From JBBRYB01 sp038238115 (GTDB lineage: Bacteria > Actinomycetota > Actinomycetes > Propionibacteriales > Nocardioidaceae): a stretch of 64,000 bases of DNA. The position numbers were made by a program, and so were the translations under genes. Below are positions 21,174 to 29,529 of this stretch, piece after piece; the stretch's first letter is position 1, and the number at the start of each line of letters is the position of its first letter. Where the stretch lies: positions 62,001-126,000 of the forward strand of contig JBBRYB010000003.1 of the NCBI GenBank assembly GCA_038238115.1, written 5' to 3'. The notes beneath the pieces are model-generated. The model had not been told where the DNA came from and ran no database searches. It saw nothing but the letters and a program-made list of their open reading frames with translations.

Positions 21174-21779
21174 TCAGGGCCGTCCTGCCCGGGTGTACGA
21201 CGCGATCCGGTTCTCGGCCTGGCGCGGTGTCATCGGGGTGCAGCCCTTGGCGGCCAGCGCCGCGACGATGGCCGGCTCTCGTCGCAGCAGCCACCAGCCG
21301 CGCCGGAGCAGGAAGAGAGGCGGCTTGCGCTGCTCGCGGAGATCACGACAGAGGCGTAGCACAAACGTGGTCCACCTCGAACGGCGTACGCAAACGGCCA
21401 TCGCCAAGGTCTGCTCGTTCGCACACGCCGACGCGAGCTCGGCGGCGAAGATCCCTTCGGCGACGACCCTCGCGGCGGGCCCCAGCGCGAGCGGGCGTTG
21501 TCCGGTGCGGGCGTTCGCGCTGATGTCGTAGACGGGCACATCGGTGAAGCCGGTGGTGCACAGCTCGCGCACACCGTGGAGAGCCGCCTCGGTGCTCCAC
21601 GACCCCGGGTGGTCCCAGTCCACCGCACCGGAGGCGAAGTGGGGCAGCGTCGGATCGTCGCCGTCCTTGTAGTAGTCGTCGAGCTGGAGCATGGGCAGCC
21701 CCAGCCGGCCAGCGAGGCGCGACTTGCCAGCCCCCGACGGACCGGCCAGCAAGATCACCTGCGCACGCACGCTGCACAT
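21174..21779 (-). CDS. Uridine kinase-like P-loop kinase
   Basis: A 201-residue P-loop protein: GPSGAGKS at 13-20 is Walker A. LQLDDYYKDGDDPTLPH and DWDHPGSW resemble the uridine kinase segment (DDFYxxxD...D.P) and VVAEGIFA the region before the lid. The C-terminus is basic and Arg-rich. By family it would phosphorylate uridine or cytidine; the fit is closer to the actinobacterial uridine kinase-like group than to classical Udk. Pyrimidine salvage genes elsewhere in the window support that. ATG 21779 gives the reading; GTG four codons later is an alternative. Confidence 0.78.
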   Translation of the reverse strand: MCSVRAQVILLAGPSGAGKSRLAGRLGLPMLQLDDYYKDGDDPTLPHFASGAVDWDHPGSWSTEAALHGVRELCTTGFTDVPVYDISANARTGQRPLALGPAARVVAEGIFAAELASACANEQTLAMAVCVRRSRWTTFVLRLCRDLREQRKPPLFLLRRGWWLLRREPAIVAALAAKGCTPMTPRQAENRIASYTRAGRP

Positions 21780-21825
21780 TGTGCCGAGTCGCTACGGCCC
21801 GTTCGCCATCACGCGGTGCAGGCGG

Positions 21826-22623
21826 TCAGGGGATCACCAACGTCCAGCTCTCGGAGGCGTCGACGAAGCCAAGCTTCGCGTAGAGCGTGCGCGCGCGGGT
21901 GTTGGCATGACTGACCGCGAGCGACAGGCCGGCGAGACCCGCCGACGCGCTGGCGTGCAGGCTGGCGGCGATCAGCGCACCGCCGATGCCCCTGACCGTC
22001 GCCGCGGGGTCGCGGAACACGTCGACGATCCACGGACCGCCCTCTGGGGGTGCACCTTCGCGTTCGACGACCAGGCACACCCCGAGGATCTCATCGCTGG
22101 CGAGCGCGACGCGCGACTGGCGAAGGTAGGGACCAAGCACCTCGCCGCGGGCCACCTTAAGCATGCCGCGGATGGCGGACTCCTGGGTGTCGTGGGCGTG
22201 GTCGGGGTGGCCCGGCGGGTAGGCAGCGAGGTTGAGCGCAGCGATCCGCTCGGCATGTCGCTTGAGCTGCCTGGCGCTGAGTGGCTCGACGGCCAGATCG
22301 GCTGCGTGTCGGACGGCGGGGAGCGTGTTGAGGGCGTGGCTCATCGCGTGGGCGTGCCGGATGACAGTGGCGCCCGCGGACTCGAGACGCGCCGTCAGCT
22401 GCGTGTCCGAGGTTGACAGTGCGAAGCCGGACATGGCGTGCAGCACCGCCTTGCCGGCCGCATCGACGGGGGCGGCGGCTGGCCGCCATGCGCCGTCGGC
22501 CCATGCGCCCCCGTCCCGGGTCACCTCCGACATCGTGAAGACGAGCAGCAGCCGGCCATCGTCGCCGTACAGCGGTGTGCGGTCCGGCCACTCCGCGAGC
22601 GGGTCGTCGGCAAGCCCGCTCAC
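21826..22623 (-). CDS. GNAT family N-acetyltransferase
   Basis: A 265-residue protein whose C-terminal half is a GNAT domain: ALASDEILGVCLVVE, VDVFRDPAATVRGIGGALI (acetyl-CoA loop) and SHANTRARTLYAKLGFVD. The N-terminal half is unassigned. The GTG start at 22623 overlaps the stop of the upstream heptad-repeat frame in a GTGA arrangement, the same pattern used by true gene pairs elsewhere in this window. The gene lies downstream of the deoC/aldehyde dehydrogenase group. The substrate is unknown. Confidence 0.83.
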   Translation of the reverse strand: MSGLADDPLAEWPDRTPLYGDDGRLLLVFTMSEVTRDGGAWADGAWRPAAAPVDAAGKAVLHAMSGFALSTSDTQLTARLESAGATVIRHAHAMSHALNTLPAVRHAADLAVEPLSARQLKRHAERIAALNLAAYPPGHPDHAHDTQESAIRGMLKVARGEVLGPYLRQSRVALASDEILGVCLVVEREGAPPEGGPWIVDVFRDPAATVRGIGGALIAASLHASASAGLAGLSLAVSHANTRARTLYAKLGFVDASESWTLVIP

Positions 22624-22958
22624 GCGTCGCTCCGCGTTGAGCTCCGGTGTTGGTCGCGTTGCACTCTTGGTTCTTGGAGCGGGACACTCGACCCCTCGCG
22701 CGGACTGCCTGACCTTTCGACCGGAACAGCTGGCTCCTCGGCCGGAACAGCTGGCTCCTCGGGCGGAACAGCTGGCCTCTCGGGCGGAACAACTGGCTCC
22801 TCGCGCGGACTGCCTGACCTTTCGGCCGGAACAGCTGGCTCCTCGCGCGGAACAACTGGCCTCTCGGGCGGAACAGCTGGCTCCTCGGCCGGAATAGCTG
22901 GCCTCTCGGGCGGAACAACTGGCCGCTCGGACGGGATGGCTGGCTCTTCGCGGGGCAT
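22620..22958 (-). CDS. Possible small proline-rich heptad-repeat protein
   Basis: A 112-residue frame starting at ATG 22958 and overlapping the next gene's GTG by 4 nt. It reads as about 13 seven-residue units such as EEPAVPP, ERPVVPR and EEPAVPA, with two ERSGSPR units five units apart, then a short basic tail. The 21-bp unit length keeps every frame open, so openness alone is weak evidence. Third-position G/C is not high in this frame, which argues against long-established coding. Only 8 nt separate it from the truncated aldehyde dehydrogenase and no ribosome site is clear. It could be a real coupled gene, a leader, or just a minisatellite. Confidence 0.35.
   Translation of the reverse strand: MPREEPAIPSERPVVPPERPAIPAEEPAVPPERPVVPREEPAVPAERSGSPREEPVVPPERPAVPPEEPAVPAEEPAVPVERSGSPREGSSVPLQEPRVQRDQHRSSTRSDA
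22679..22957. repeat. 21-bp tandem repeat array (about 13 units)
   Basis: The unit is close to CCGGAACAGCTGGCTCCTCGG and is repeated head to tail with base changes. A distinct unit with GCGCGGACTGCCTGACCTTT occurs twice, five units apart, suggesting a higher-order repeat of 105 bp. It separates the truncated aldehyde dehydrogenase from the acetyltransferase. Confidence 0.85.
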
Positions 22959-22966
22959 GCCGGCGC

Positions 22967-23848
22967 TCAGATGCCGATGGGATGCCAGACGGTTTTGGTC
23001 TCTAGGAAGGCCGTCATCCTGCCGATGCCAGGATCGGCCGTCCAGTCGACGGCGCCGGCTGGCCGCAAGACGCGTTTGAGGTTGTCGGCCGCCGCCACCT
23101 GCAGTGCGGTCGCCAGCTCGGCGTCGCCGACCCCGGTCAGGTCGAGGGCGTTGACGTCCATGTGGGAGGCGAGCCACGGCGCGACCTCGGCCGGGTCGCC
23201 GGTGAGGATGTTCGCGACCCCAGCCGGCACGTCCGACGTGGCCAACACCTCTGACAGCGTGATCGCCGGAAGCGGTCTGTCGTACGAGCTCAGCACTACA
23301 CAGGTGTTCCCAGTCGTGATGACCGGTGCCACCACACTGACGAGCCCGAGCAGCGACGACTCCTGCGGCGCCACGAGGGCGACCACACCGGTCGGTTCGG
23401 GGATGGAGAAGTCGAAGTACGGTCCGGCGACCGGGTTGGTCGACCCGACCACTTGCGCCAGCTTGTCGGCCCAGCCGGCGTACCAGACCAGACGATCCAC
23501 CGCTGCCTCGACGACCGCCTCGGCCCGGCGCCGGGTCAGGCCCTGGCTGTCGCGCACCTCATCGACGAACTGCGCCCGTCGGCCCTCGAGTACCTCCGCG
23601 ATCCGGTAGACGACCTGACCGCGGTTGTACGCCGTTCGACCCGACCAGCCGGCAAACGCCTTGCGCGCGGCGACGACTGCGTCGCGGGCGTCCTTGCGCG
23701 AGGCCTGCGAGGCGTTGGCCAGGAATCGCCCACGGGTGTCGCTGACGACATACGAGCGGCCTGACTCACTGCGCGGGAAGGCGCCGCCGATGTAGAGCTT
23801 GTAGGTCTTCCGCACGTCGAGTCGGCCCGCGCTGGTCTCAGTGGGCAA
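22967..23848 (-). CDS. Truncated aldehyde dehydrogenase-like protein
   Basis: About 293 residues that align with the N-terminal, NAD-binding part of aldehyde dehydrogenases: YKLYIGGAFPRSESG, RNxGQVVYRIAEVLEGR-like and YAGWADKLAQVVGSTNP. Catalytic-domain motifs (ELGG with the general base and the Cys-containing block) are missing; the protein ends where the catalytic region should begin. It probably starts at TTG 23848, overlapping the stop of the full-length dehydrogenase; starts as far as 23908 are possible. It may be a non-catalytic partner of the upstream enzyme or a decayed duplicate. Confidence 0.75.
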   Translation of the reverse strand: MPTETSAGRLDVRKTYKLYIGGAFPRSESGRSYVVSDTRGRFLANASQASRKDARDAVVAARKAFAGWSGRTAYNRGQVVYRIAEVLEGRRAQFVDEVRDSQGLTRRRAEAVVEAAVDRLVWYAGWADKLAQVVGSTNPVAGPYFDFSIPEPTGVVALVAPQESSLLGLVSVVAPVITTGNTCVVLSSYDRPLPAITLSEVLATSDVPAGVANILTGDPAEVAPWLASHMDVNALDLTGVGDAELATALQVAAADNLKRVLRPAGAVDWTADPGIGRMTAFLETKTVWHPIGI

Positions 23849-25268
23849 GGTAGGCCTCCAACCCGTGGCGGCCACCTTCACGGCCGAATCCGGACTCCTT
23901 GTAGCCACCGAACGGGCTCGTCGGGTCGAACCGGTTGAACGTGTTGGACCAGACCACCCCTGCCCGCAGCCGGTTGGCCACCCACAGGATGCGTGAGCCC
24001 TTGTCGGTCCACACTCCGGCGGACAGGCCGAACGGTGTGTTGTTCGCCTTCTCGACCGCCTCCGCCGGCGTGCGGAACGTCAGCACCGACAAGACGGGTC
24101 CGAAGATCTCCTCACGGGCGATCCGATGTGCCTGCGAGACACCGGTAAAGATCGTCGGCGCGAACCAGAAGCCGCGGTCCGGCAGCTCGCACGGAGCCGA
24201 CCAGCGTTCGGCCCCCTCGGTCTCGCCGACCTCCGACAGCTCTCGGATCTTGGCGAGCTGCTCGGCCGAGTTGATTGCGCCGATGTCGGTGTTCTTGTCG
24301 AGCGGGTCGCCGATGCGCAGGGTGGCCATCCGCTGCTTGAGCCGCGTCAAGACGTCGTCGTACACGCTCTCCTGCACGAGCAGCCGTGAGCCGGCACAGC
24401 AGACGTGTCCCTGATTGAAGAAGATGCCGTTGACGATGCCCTCCACCGCCTGGTCGAGCGGCGCGTCGTCGAACACGATGTTGGCCGCCTTGCCGCCGAG
24501 CTCGAGCGTCACGCTCTTGTTTGTGCCCGCCACCGTACGCGCGATGGCCTTGCCGACCTCGGTGGATCCGGTAAAGGCGACCTTGTCGACTCCTGGGTGC
24601 GCCACGACCGCGCGACCCGTATCTCCTGCACCGGTGACGATGTTGACCACGCCGGGAGGAAGGTCAGCCTGCTGGCAGATCTCGGCGAACAACAGGGCAG
24701 TCAGTGACGTGGTCTCCGCCGGCTTGAGCACGACCGTGTTGCCGCAGGCCAGCGCGGGCGCGATCTTCCAGGCCAGCATGAGCAACGGGAAGTTCCACGG
24801 GATCACCTGTCCGGCGACGCCGAGCGGCTGAGGGTTCGTGCCCATACCGGCGTGGTCGAGCTTGTCGGCCCATCCGGCGTAGTAGAAGAAGTATGCCGCG
24901 ACCAGCGGGACATCGACGTCGCGGGACTCCTTGATCGGCTTGCCGTTGTCAAGGGACTCGAGCACCGCCAGCTCGCGTGCACGTTCCTGCAGGATGCGGG
25001 CGATCCGGTAGAGGTACTTGGCACGCTCGACGCCGGACATCGGCGCCCACACGCGGGTGAAGGCCCGCCGTGCCGCCTTGACCGCCGCGTCGACGTCGTC
25101 GTCGCTCGCTTCGGAGATCTCGGCGAGAACCTCCTCCGTCGCGGGGCTCACAGACTTGAAGGAGTGTGCGCTGCCGTCGACCCAGTTGCCGTCGATGAAG
25201 AGTCCGTACGACGACTTGAGGTCGACGACCGAGCGCGACTCCGGCGCCGGGGCGTACTCGAAAGACAT
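23838..25268 (-). CDS. NAD(P)-dependent aldehyde dehydrogenase
   Basis: A 476-residue complete aldehyde dehydrogenase. VIPWNFPLLMLAWKIAPALA, FTGSTEVGKAI, the general-base block LELGGKAANIVF and the nucleophile block FFNQGHVCCAGSRLL (first or second Cys) are all present, with EEIFGPVLSV and FGGYKESGFGREGG near the end. Position directly after deoC, 11 bp away, suggests oxidation of acetaldehyde released by DeoC to acetate or acetyl-CoA. ATG 25268 gives MSFEYAPAPESRS; the frame runs on upstream inside deoC in an unrelated reading. Confidence 0.9.
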   Translation of the reverse strand: MSFEYAPAPESRSVVDLKSSYGLFIDGNWVDGSAHSFKSVSPATEEVLAEISEASDDDVDAAVKAARRAFTRVWAPMSGVERAKYLYRIARILQERARELAVLESLDNGKPIKESRDVDVPLVAAYFFYYAGWADKLDHAGMGTNPQPLGVAGQVIPWNFPLLMLAWKIAPALACGNTVVLKPAETTSLTALLFAEICQQADLPPGVVNIVTGAGDTGRAVVAHPGVDKVAFTGSTEVGKAIARTVAGTNKSVTLELGGKAANIVFDDAPLDQAVEGIVNGIFFNQGHVCCAGSRLLVQESVYDDVLTRLKQRMATLRIGDPLDKNTDIGAINSAEQLAKIRELSEVGETEGAERWSAPCELPDRGFWFAPTIFTGVSQAHRIAREEIFGPVLSVLTFRTPAEAVEKANNTPFGLSAGVWTDKGSRILWVANRLRAGVVWSNTFNRFDPTSPFGGYKESGFGREGGRHGLEAYLAH

Positions 25269-25279
25269 CAGGCAGCTCC

Positions 25280-26242
25280 CTAGTCGAGCGTGAAGTAGTC
25301 CGGCCCGCAATAGCGGCCCGTGGTCAGCTTGGTGCGCTGCATCAGCAGGTCGTTGAGCAGCCGCGAGGCGCCGATGCGGAACCAGGCCGGGTCGAGCCAG
25401 TCGTCGCCCACCGTCTCGTTGACCATGACGAGATATCGGATGGCGTCCTTGGCGGTGCTGATCCCACCCGCCGCCTTGACCCCGACCTGGCGGCCGGTGG
25501 CGTCGCGGAAGTCGCGCACGGCCTGAAGCATGACGAGGGTGACCGGCATGGTCGCCGCCGGTTGCACCTTGCCGGTGCTCGTCTTGATGAAGTCGGCGCC
25601 CGCGAGCATGGACAGCCAGGACGCCCGACGCACGTTGTCGTAGGTCATCAGCTCGCCCGTCTCCAAGATGACCTTGAGATGCGCCGTGCCGCAGGCCTGC
25701 TTGGTAGCGACGATCTCGTCGAAGGCGCGCTGGTAGTCGCCGGACAGGAAGGCACCGCGGTCGATCACCATGTCGACCTCGTGGGCGCCCGCGCTGACAG
25801 CGTCGCGGGTGTCCTGCAGCTTGACGTCGAGGCTTGAGCGGCCCGAGGGGAAGGCTGTCGCGACCGACGCGACGCGGACATTCGAGTCGCCCAACGCCGC
25901 CCGAGCGGTCGCGACCAGGTCGGGGTAGACGCAGATCGCGGCCACTCGAGGACATGAGGCGTCAGCGGGATCGGGGTGCAGGGCCTTGGCGCACAGCGCC
26001 CTCACCTTTCCGACCGTGTCCTGGCCCTCCAACGTCGTCAGGTCGATCGTCGAGATCGCGAGGTCGAGCGCCCAGGCCTTGGAGGTGGTCTTGATCGAAC
26101 GCGTCGAGAGGCTGGCCGTCCGCGCCTCACAGCCGACCTGGTCGACGCCGGGCAGGCCGTGGAGGAACCGTCGCAACGCCGCAGGGGATGCGGCCGCCTC
26201 ACCCAGCAGGTGGGGCGGTGCAGAGGCCACGGATGTCGTCAC
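25280..26242 (-). CDS. deoC: Deoxyribose-phosphate aldolase
   Basis: A 320-residue class I aldolase that splits 2-deoxyribose-5-phosphate into glyceraldehyde-3-phosphate and acetaldehyde. The Schiff-base lysine lies in ADFIKTSTGK, and VGVKAAGGIST holds the second conserved lysine. VYPDLVATARAAL and VDMVIDRGAFLSGD also match the family. It is longer than E. coli DeoC because of an N-terminal extension usual in actinobacteria. GTG 26242 has TAGACT 6 nt upstream, so the mRNA is probably leaderless. It heads the deoC-aldehyde dehydrogenase set. Confidence 0.93.
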   Translation of the reverse strand: MTTSVASAPPHLLGEAAASPAALRRFLHGLPGVDQVGCEARTASLSTRSIKTTSKAWALDLAISTIDLTTLEGQDTVGKVRALCAKALHPDPADASCPRVAAICVYPDLVATARAALGDSNVRVASVATAFPSGRSSLDVKLQDTRDAVSAGAHEVDMVIDRGAFLSGDYQRAFDEIVATKQACGTAHLKVILETGELMTYDNVRRASWLSMLAGADFIKTSTGKVQPAATMPVTLVMLQAVRDFRDATGRQVGVKAAGGISTAKDAIRYLVMVNETVGDDWLDPAWFRIGASRLLNDLLMQRTKLTTGRYCGPDYFTLD

Positions 26243-26248
26243 TCTCGC

Positions 26249-26254
26249 AGTCTA
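26249..26254 (-). promoter_or_regulatory. Predicted -10 element of deoC
   Basis: TAGACT on the minus strand, 6 nt before GTG 26242, fits a leaderless start. The divergent TACAGT for the next gene lies about 100 bp away. Confidence 0.5.
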
Positions 26255-26353
26255 GTGTCGGGTGCGGTGAGGCGTTCGCCGACAGTGATGCACCATGATC
26301 GGCATGTGGCGAACCGCTCGCCGCGCGGCTCCGCAGAGCGCCCGACACCTCAC

Positions 26354-26359
26354 TACAGT
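26354..26359 (+). promoter_or_regulatory. Predicted -10 element of PH-like membrane protein gene
   Basis: TACAGT, 6 nt before ATG 26366. AAGGGG between them could instead serve as a ribosome site, but it is too close to the ATG. Confidence 0.45.
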
Positions 26360-26365
26360 AAGGGG

Positions 26366-27007
26366 ATGCGGAATGCAGCTGTGGAGGCCGCCGGGCCGCG
26401 GGTGGAGAAGTTCTCGGTGTCCGGCGGTCGCTGGTTCGGGATCGTCATCGCCGCTCTCGCGGCCGCGTTGGCCCTGATCCTGGTGGTGCAGGATCCGTCG
26501 GGTGACGTCGGCTTCGCCGTCTTCGGCGCCGCCTTCGTGCTCGTCACCTGGGTCGTGATGATCCGGCCAGACGTGTCGGTGCATGAGCAGGGAGTCCTCC
26601 TGCGCAACATGATGCGCGACACGTTCGTCCCCTCGCCGGCCATCGAGCGGTGCATCGTGGCCCAGTCGCTCCAGGTCTTCGCGTGCGGTCGACGTTTCTA
26701 CGGGTTGGGAGTCAGCCGGTCGGCGCGCTCGGTGATGCGTGAGCGGGCTGGTCCTCGGCCCGGGCTCCTCGCCGCCCGGCTGCCCGGAGGAAGCGAGCCG
26801 AGTCACCAGACCCGGCACCGCTTTGCGAACGAGGAGCAGACGGGTGGGACCTATGTGGCCTACGTCGAGGAACGCATCACCAACCTCGGACGCGAAGCGA
26901 AGACCACGGCCGAAGATGCCGACCGGAAAGTTGTCGTGGCGTGGGCGTGGGCACCGATCGCGGCGCTCGTCGTGGCGGCCGCGTGCGTGCTCTATCTCGT
27001 GCTCTGA
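26366..27007 (+). CDS. PH-domain-like membrane protein, uncharacterised
   Basis: A 213-residue protein with two adjacent hydrophobic helices near the N-terminus (about residues 23-60), a soluble middle resembling bacterial PH-like domains (VSVHEQGVLLRNMMRDTFVP, then IERCIVAQSLQVF), and a final C-terminal membrane helix (VVVAWAWAPIAALVVAAACVLYLVL region). Function is unknown. ATG 26366 is chosen because a -10 motif immediately precedes it; earlier in-frame codons run into the divergent deoC promoter. It is convergent with the mutase gene. Confidence 0.72.
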   Translation: MRNAAVEAAGPRVEKFSVSGGRWFGIVIAALAAALALILVVQDPSGDVGFAVFGAAFVLVTWVVMIRPDVSVHEQGVLLRNMMRDTFVPSPAIERCIVAQSLQVFACGRRFYGLGVSRSARSVMRERAGPRPGLLAARLPGGSEPSHQTRHRFANEEQTGGTYVAYVEERITNLGREAKTTAEDADRKVVVAWAWAPIAALVVAAACVLYLVL

Positions 27008-27028
27008 GCCCGACGGCGCGGACTTCGG

Positions 27029-28720
27029 TCACAGCGCCATGGCGGAGGCCAGGTCGCTGCGGATCGCGTCGAGCCGTCCCGCCGCGGCGATACGAGCGGC
27101 ATCCACGTCGCTGTGCTCCACCGCGACGACGACCTCCAGGTAGGACTTGATCTTGGGCTCGGTTCCGGACGGACGTACGACGACGCGGCCGCCGTCGGCC
27201 AGCCGAAAGCGCAGCCCGTCGGTCGGCGGAAGTCCGGCGCCACCACGGCTCAGGTCGTCGGTCGTGTCGACGGCGAAGCCGCCCAGCCGCTTCGGCGGTG
27301 ACGTGCGCAGCCTGTCCATCGCCGCAGAGATGAACGTCAGGTTGTCGACCCGCACCGCAAGCTGGTCGGTGGCATGGACGCCGTACTCCAGCGCGATGTC
27401 GTCGAGTCGGTCGAGCAGCGTGCGTCCCACGGCCTTGAGGCCGGCCGCGAGCTCGGCCACGCGCAGGAGTGCGGAGATGCCGTCCTTGTCGCGCACCAGA
27501 TCGGGGGCGACGCAGTACCCGAGCGCTTCCTCGTAGCCGTAGACGAGCCCCGGCACCCGGCCGATCCACTTGAACCCGGTCAGGGTCTCTGCGTAGCCGA
27601 CATCGTGCCGGGCAGCCATCCGACTCAACAGCGAGGATGAGACGACCGTGGTCGCGAAGACTCCGCGCAGGCCGCGTCGCAGCAGGTGATCGGCAAGCAG
27701 CGCACCTACTTCGTCGCCTCGCAGGGTCCGCCAGCCGCGCAACGTCGGCACCGCCACCGCGCACCGGTCGGCATCCGGATCGTTGGCGATGACGAGGTCC
27801 GCGGACCGATCGTGGGCCAGCGCCGTGGCCAGGTCCATCACGCCAGGCTCTTCGGGGTTGGGGAAGGCGACGGTGGGAAAGTCCGCATCCGGCTCTGCCT
27901 GTTCGGGTACGACGACCGGTAGCGCGAAGCCGGCGCGCTCGAGCGCCTTGGCCACGATTCGGCCGCCGACACCGTGGAGCGGCGTATACACCATCGAAAG
28001 CTGGCGTGGAGAGCTCGCGACCGGCAGCCGAGACACGCCGTCGACGTACGCGTCGACGATGCCGTCGTCGAGCCTGCGCCAGCCGTCCGCCCGTGGCACG
28101 TCGGCAAGTGGTCCCACCTCCTCGATGTGCGCGGAGATCTGCTCGTCGGCCGGGGGAACGATCTGGCTGCCGTCGCCGAGGTAGACCTTGTAGCCGTTGT
28201 CGCATGCCGGATTGTGGGACGCGGTGACCATCACGCCTGCTACGCAGCCGAGATGGCCGATGGCAAAGGCGAGCAGGGGAGTGGGAAGGGGTTGCGGCAG
28301 GAGCACTGCGTCGAGACCCGCACCCCGCAGGACGGCTGCGGTGTCTTCGGCGAACTCGTCGGACTTGTGGCGGGCGTCGTAGCCGACGACGACTCTGCCT
28401 AGCCCCGGGTTTTCGGCCGGTGCGGTGTCGTCGCGGACAGTGTCCTTGACGACTGTGGTGTTGAGATAGGAAGCCAGGCCCGCCGCGGCGCGGATGACGA
28501 CGGCCCGGTTGATCCGATTGGGTCCCGCGGCCAGCTGGCCGCGCAGTCCGGCGGTGCCGAACTCGAGGCGGCCGTCGAAGCGGTCGGTCAGCTCGGCGAG
28601 GGCGCGGTCGTCGTGGTCGGCGGCAGCGAGCAGATCGGTGAGCTCCACGCGGGTCTGTAGGTCGGGGTCGTCGGCGATCCACCGTTCGGCTCTGACACGA
28701 AGGCTGACTGGGACGCTCAC
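27029..28720 (-). CDS. Alpha-D-phosphohexomutase, probable phosphopentomutase
   Basis: A 563-residue phospho-sugar mutase. FGTAGLRGQL is near residue 52, the phosphoserine loop is VTASHNPACDNGYKVY, the metal loop is NDPDADRCAV, and RPSGTEPKIKSYLEV is the phosphate-binding C-terminus. This long form with NGYKVY resembles the PGM2/phosphopentomutase group rather than phosphomannomutase. Next to punA and near deoC, conversion of (deoxy)ribose-1-phosphate to the 5-phosphate is the most sensible role; glucose-1-phosphate mutase activity cannot be excluded. The GTG start overlaps the upstream epimerase stop (GTGA). Confidence 0.85.
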   Translation of the reverse strand: MSVPVSLRVRAERWIADDPDLQTRVELTDLLAAADHDDRALAELTDRFDGRLEFGTAGLRGQLAAGPNRINRAVVIRAAAGLASYLNTTVVKDTVRDDTAPAENPGLGRVVVGYDARHKSDEFAEDTAAVLRGAGLDAVLLPQPLPTPLLAFAIGHLGCVAGVMVTASHNPACDNGYKVYLGDGSQIVPPADEQISAHIEEVGPLADVPRADGWRRLDDGIVDAYVDGVSRLPVASSPRQLSMVYTPLHGVGGRIVAKALERAGFALPVVVPEQAEPDADFPTVAFPNPEEPGVMDLATALAHDRSADLVIANDPDADRCAVAVPTLRGWRTLRGDEVGALLADHLLRRGLRGVFATTVVSSSLLSRMAARHDVGYAETLTGFKWIGRVPGLVYGYEEALGYCVAPDLVRDKDGISALLRVAELAAGLKAVGRTLLDRLDDIALEYGVHATDQLAVRVDNLTFISAAMDRLRTSPPKRLGGFAVDTTDDLSRGGAGLPPTDGLRFRLADGGRVVVRPSGTEPKIKSYLEVVVAVEHSDVDAARIAAAGRLDAIRSDLASAMAL

Positions 28721-29526
28721 GCTTGCTCCCGCTCGCCCGCGGCCTCGGCAAAAGGTCGGCGCGCGAGCTGATCGGTGGCAAACGGGCCGCCGACACGAGC
28801 CGCTTCCGCCTCGTCATCGGGGCGCCGCAGCACCGAGGCCGACAGGAGCGACGCGTCGTCGAGCGGCTCGTATCCGATTGACCGCCCCGGTGCCAGATCC
28901 CACCAGGCGTCGCGGTTGGCCGAGATCCCGTAGACCACGGCGACTCCCGCCCTGTCGGCGGTGAGTGCGGCGCGCACCATCCGGACGCAGTCCTCGTACG
29001 ACAGCCAGGTGGACAGCTCACGCCGCGTCGTGGGCGCCGGCAAGCAGCTGCCGATCCGCATGGCGACGCTGGAGATGCCGTGCCGGTCCGCGTACAGGCT
29101 CAGCAGAGCCTCAGCCGCGACCTTGCCGACGCCGTAGAACGTGTCCGGACGCGGTGGCACGTCGACGCCCAGTACCTCCTCACGCGGTGTCATGCCGACG
29201 GCGTGGTTGCTGCTGGCATAGACCATTCGCCGTGCGCCGCATTGCACCATCGCGTCGAGCAGTGCCGCCGTCGTCTCGACATGGCTGTGCATGATCGTGG
29301 GCAGGTCCGACTCGGTCGGTACTCCGGCGAGATGGACGACGGCGTCGACGCCGTCGACGGCACGAGCCGCCACCGCGCTGTCGGCACAGTCGCCCACGGA
29401 GAAGTCGCCGGGGAACGCCGTCTCGGGCGCGCGCAGGTCGAGACCGGTGATCTCGTGTTCGTCGGCGAGACCCGCGGCAACCAGGGAGCCGATGTGACCG
29501 GACGCTCCGGTGATGAGGACACGCAT
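28717..29526 (-). CDS. NAD-dependent epimerase/dehydratase (uronate dehydrogenase-like)
   Basis: A 269-residue extended SDR: GASGHIGSLVA near the N-terminus binds NAD, VVHLAGVP follows, and the catalytic Ser-Tyr-Lys are in VYASSNHAVG and DTFYGVGKVAAE. ASSNHAVG and DTFYG are seen in uronate dehydrogenases and related sugar-oxidising SDRs. It lies between punA and the mutase, sharing a 4-nt overlap with the latter, so it is part of the same transcript. That suggests a pentose- or nucleoside-derived substrate, though none can be named. Confidence 0.82.
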   Translation of the reverse strand: MRVLITGASGHIGSLVAAGLADEHEITGLDLRAPETAFPGDFSVGDCADSAVAARAVDGVDAVVHLAGVPTESDLPTIMHSHVETTAALLDAMVQCGARRMVYASSNHAVGMTPREEVLGVDVPPRPDTFYGVGKVAAEALLSLYADRHGISSVAMRIGSCLPAPTTRRELSTWLSYEDCVRMVRAALTADRAGVAVVYGISANRDAWWDLAPGRSIGYEPLDDASLLSASVLRRPDDEAEAARVGGPFATDQLARRPFAEAAGEREQA

Positions 29527-29529
29527 CGG

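Noticed and set aside
22157..22918. Alternative minus-strand heptad frame (FRPRGQL units) and plus-strand PEQLAPR frame
   Set aside because: The 21-bp unit keeps all frames open; these alternatives run through the acetyltransferase gene in the wrong frame or antisense.
22679..22957. CRISPR array
   Set aside because: Units are contiguous 21-mers with no spacers, diverge from each other, and no cas genes are present.
25269..25955. Upstream extension of the aldehyde dehydrogenase frame
   Set aside because: Runs inside deoC in an Arg-rich reading; aldehyde dehydrogenases start near the FIDGxW region, which fits ATG 25268.
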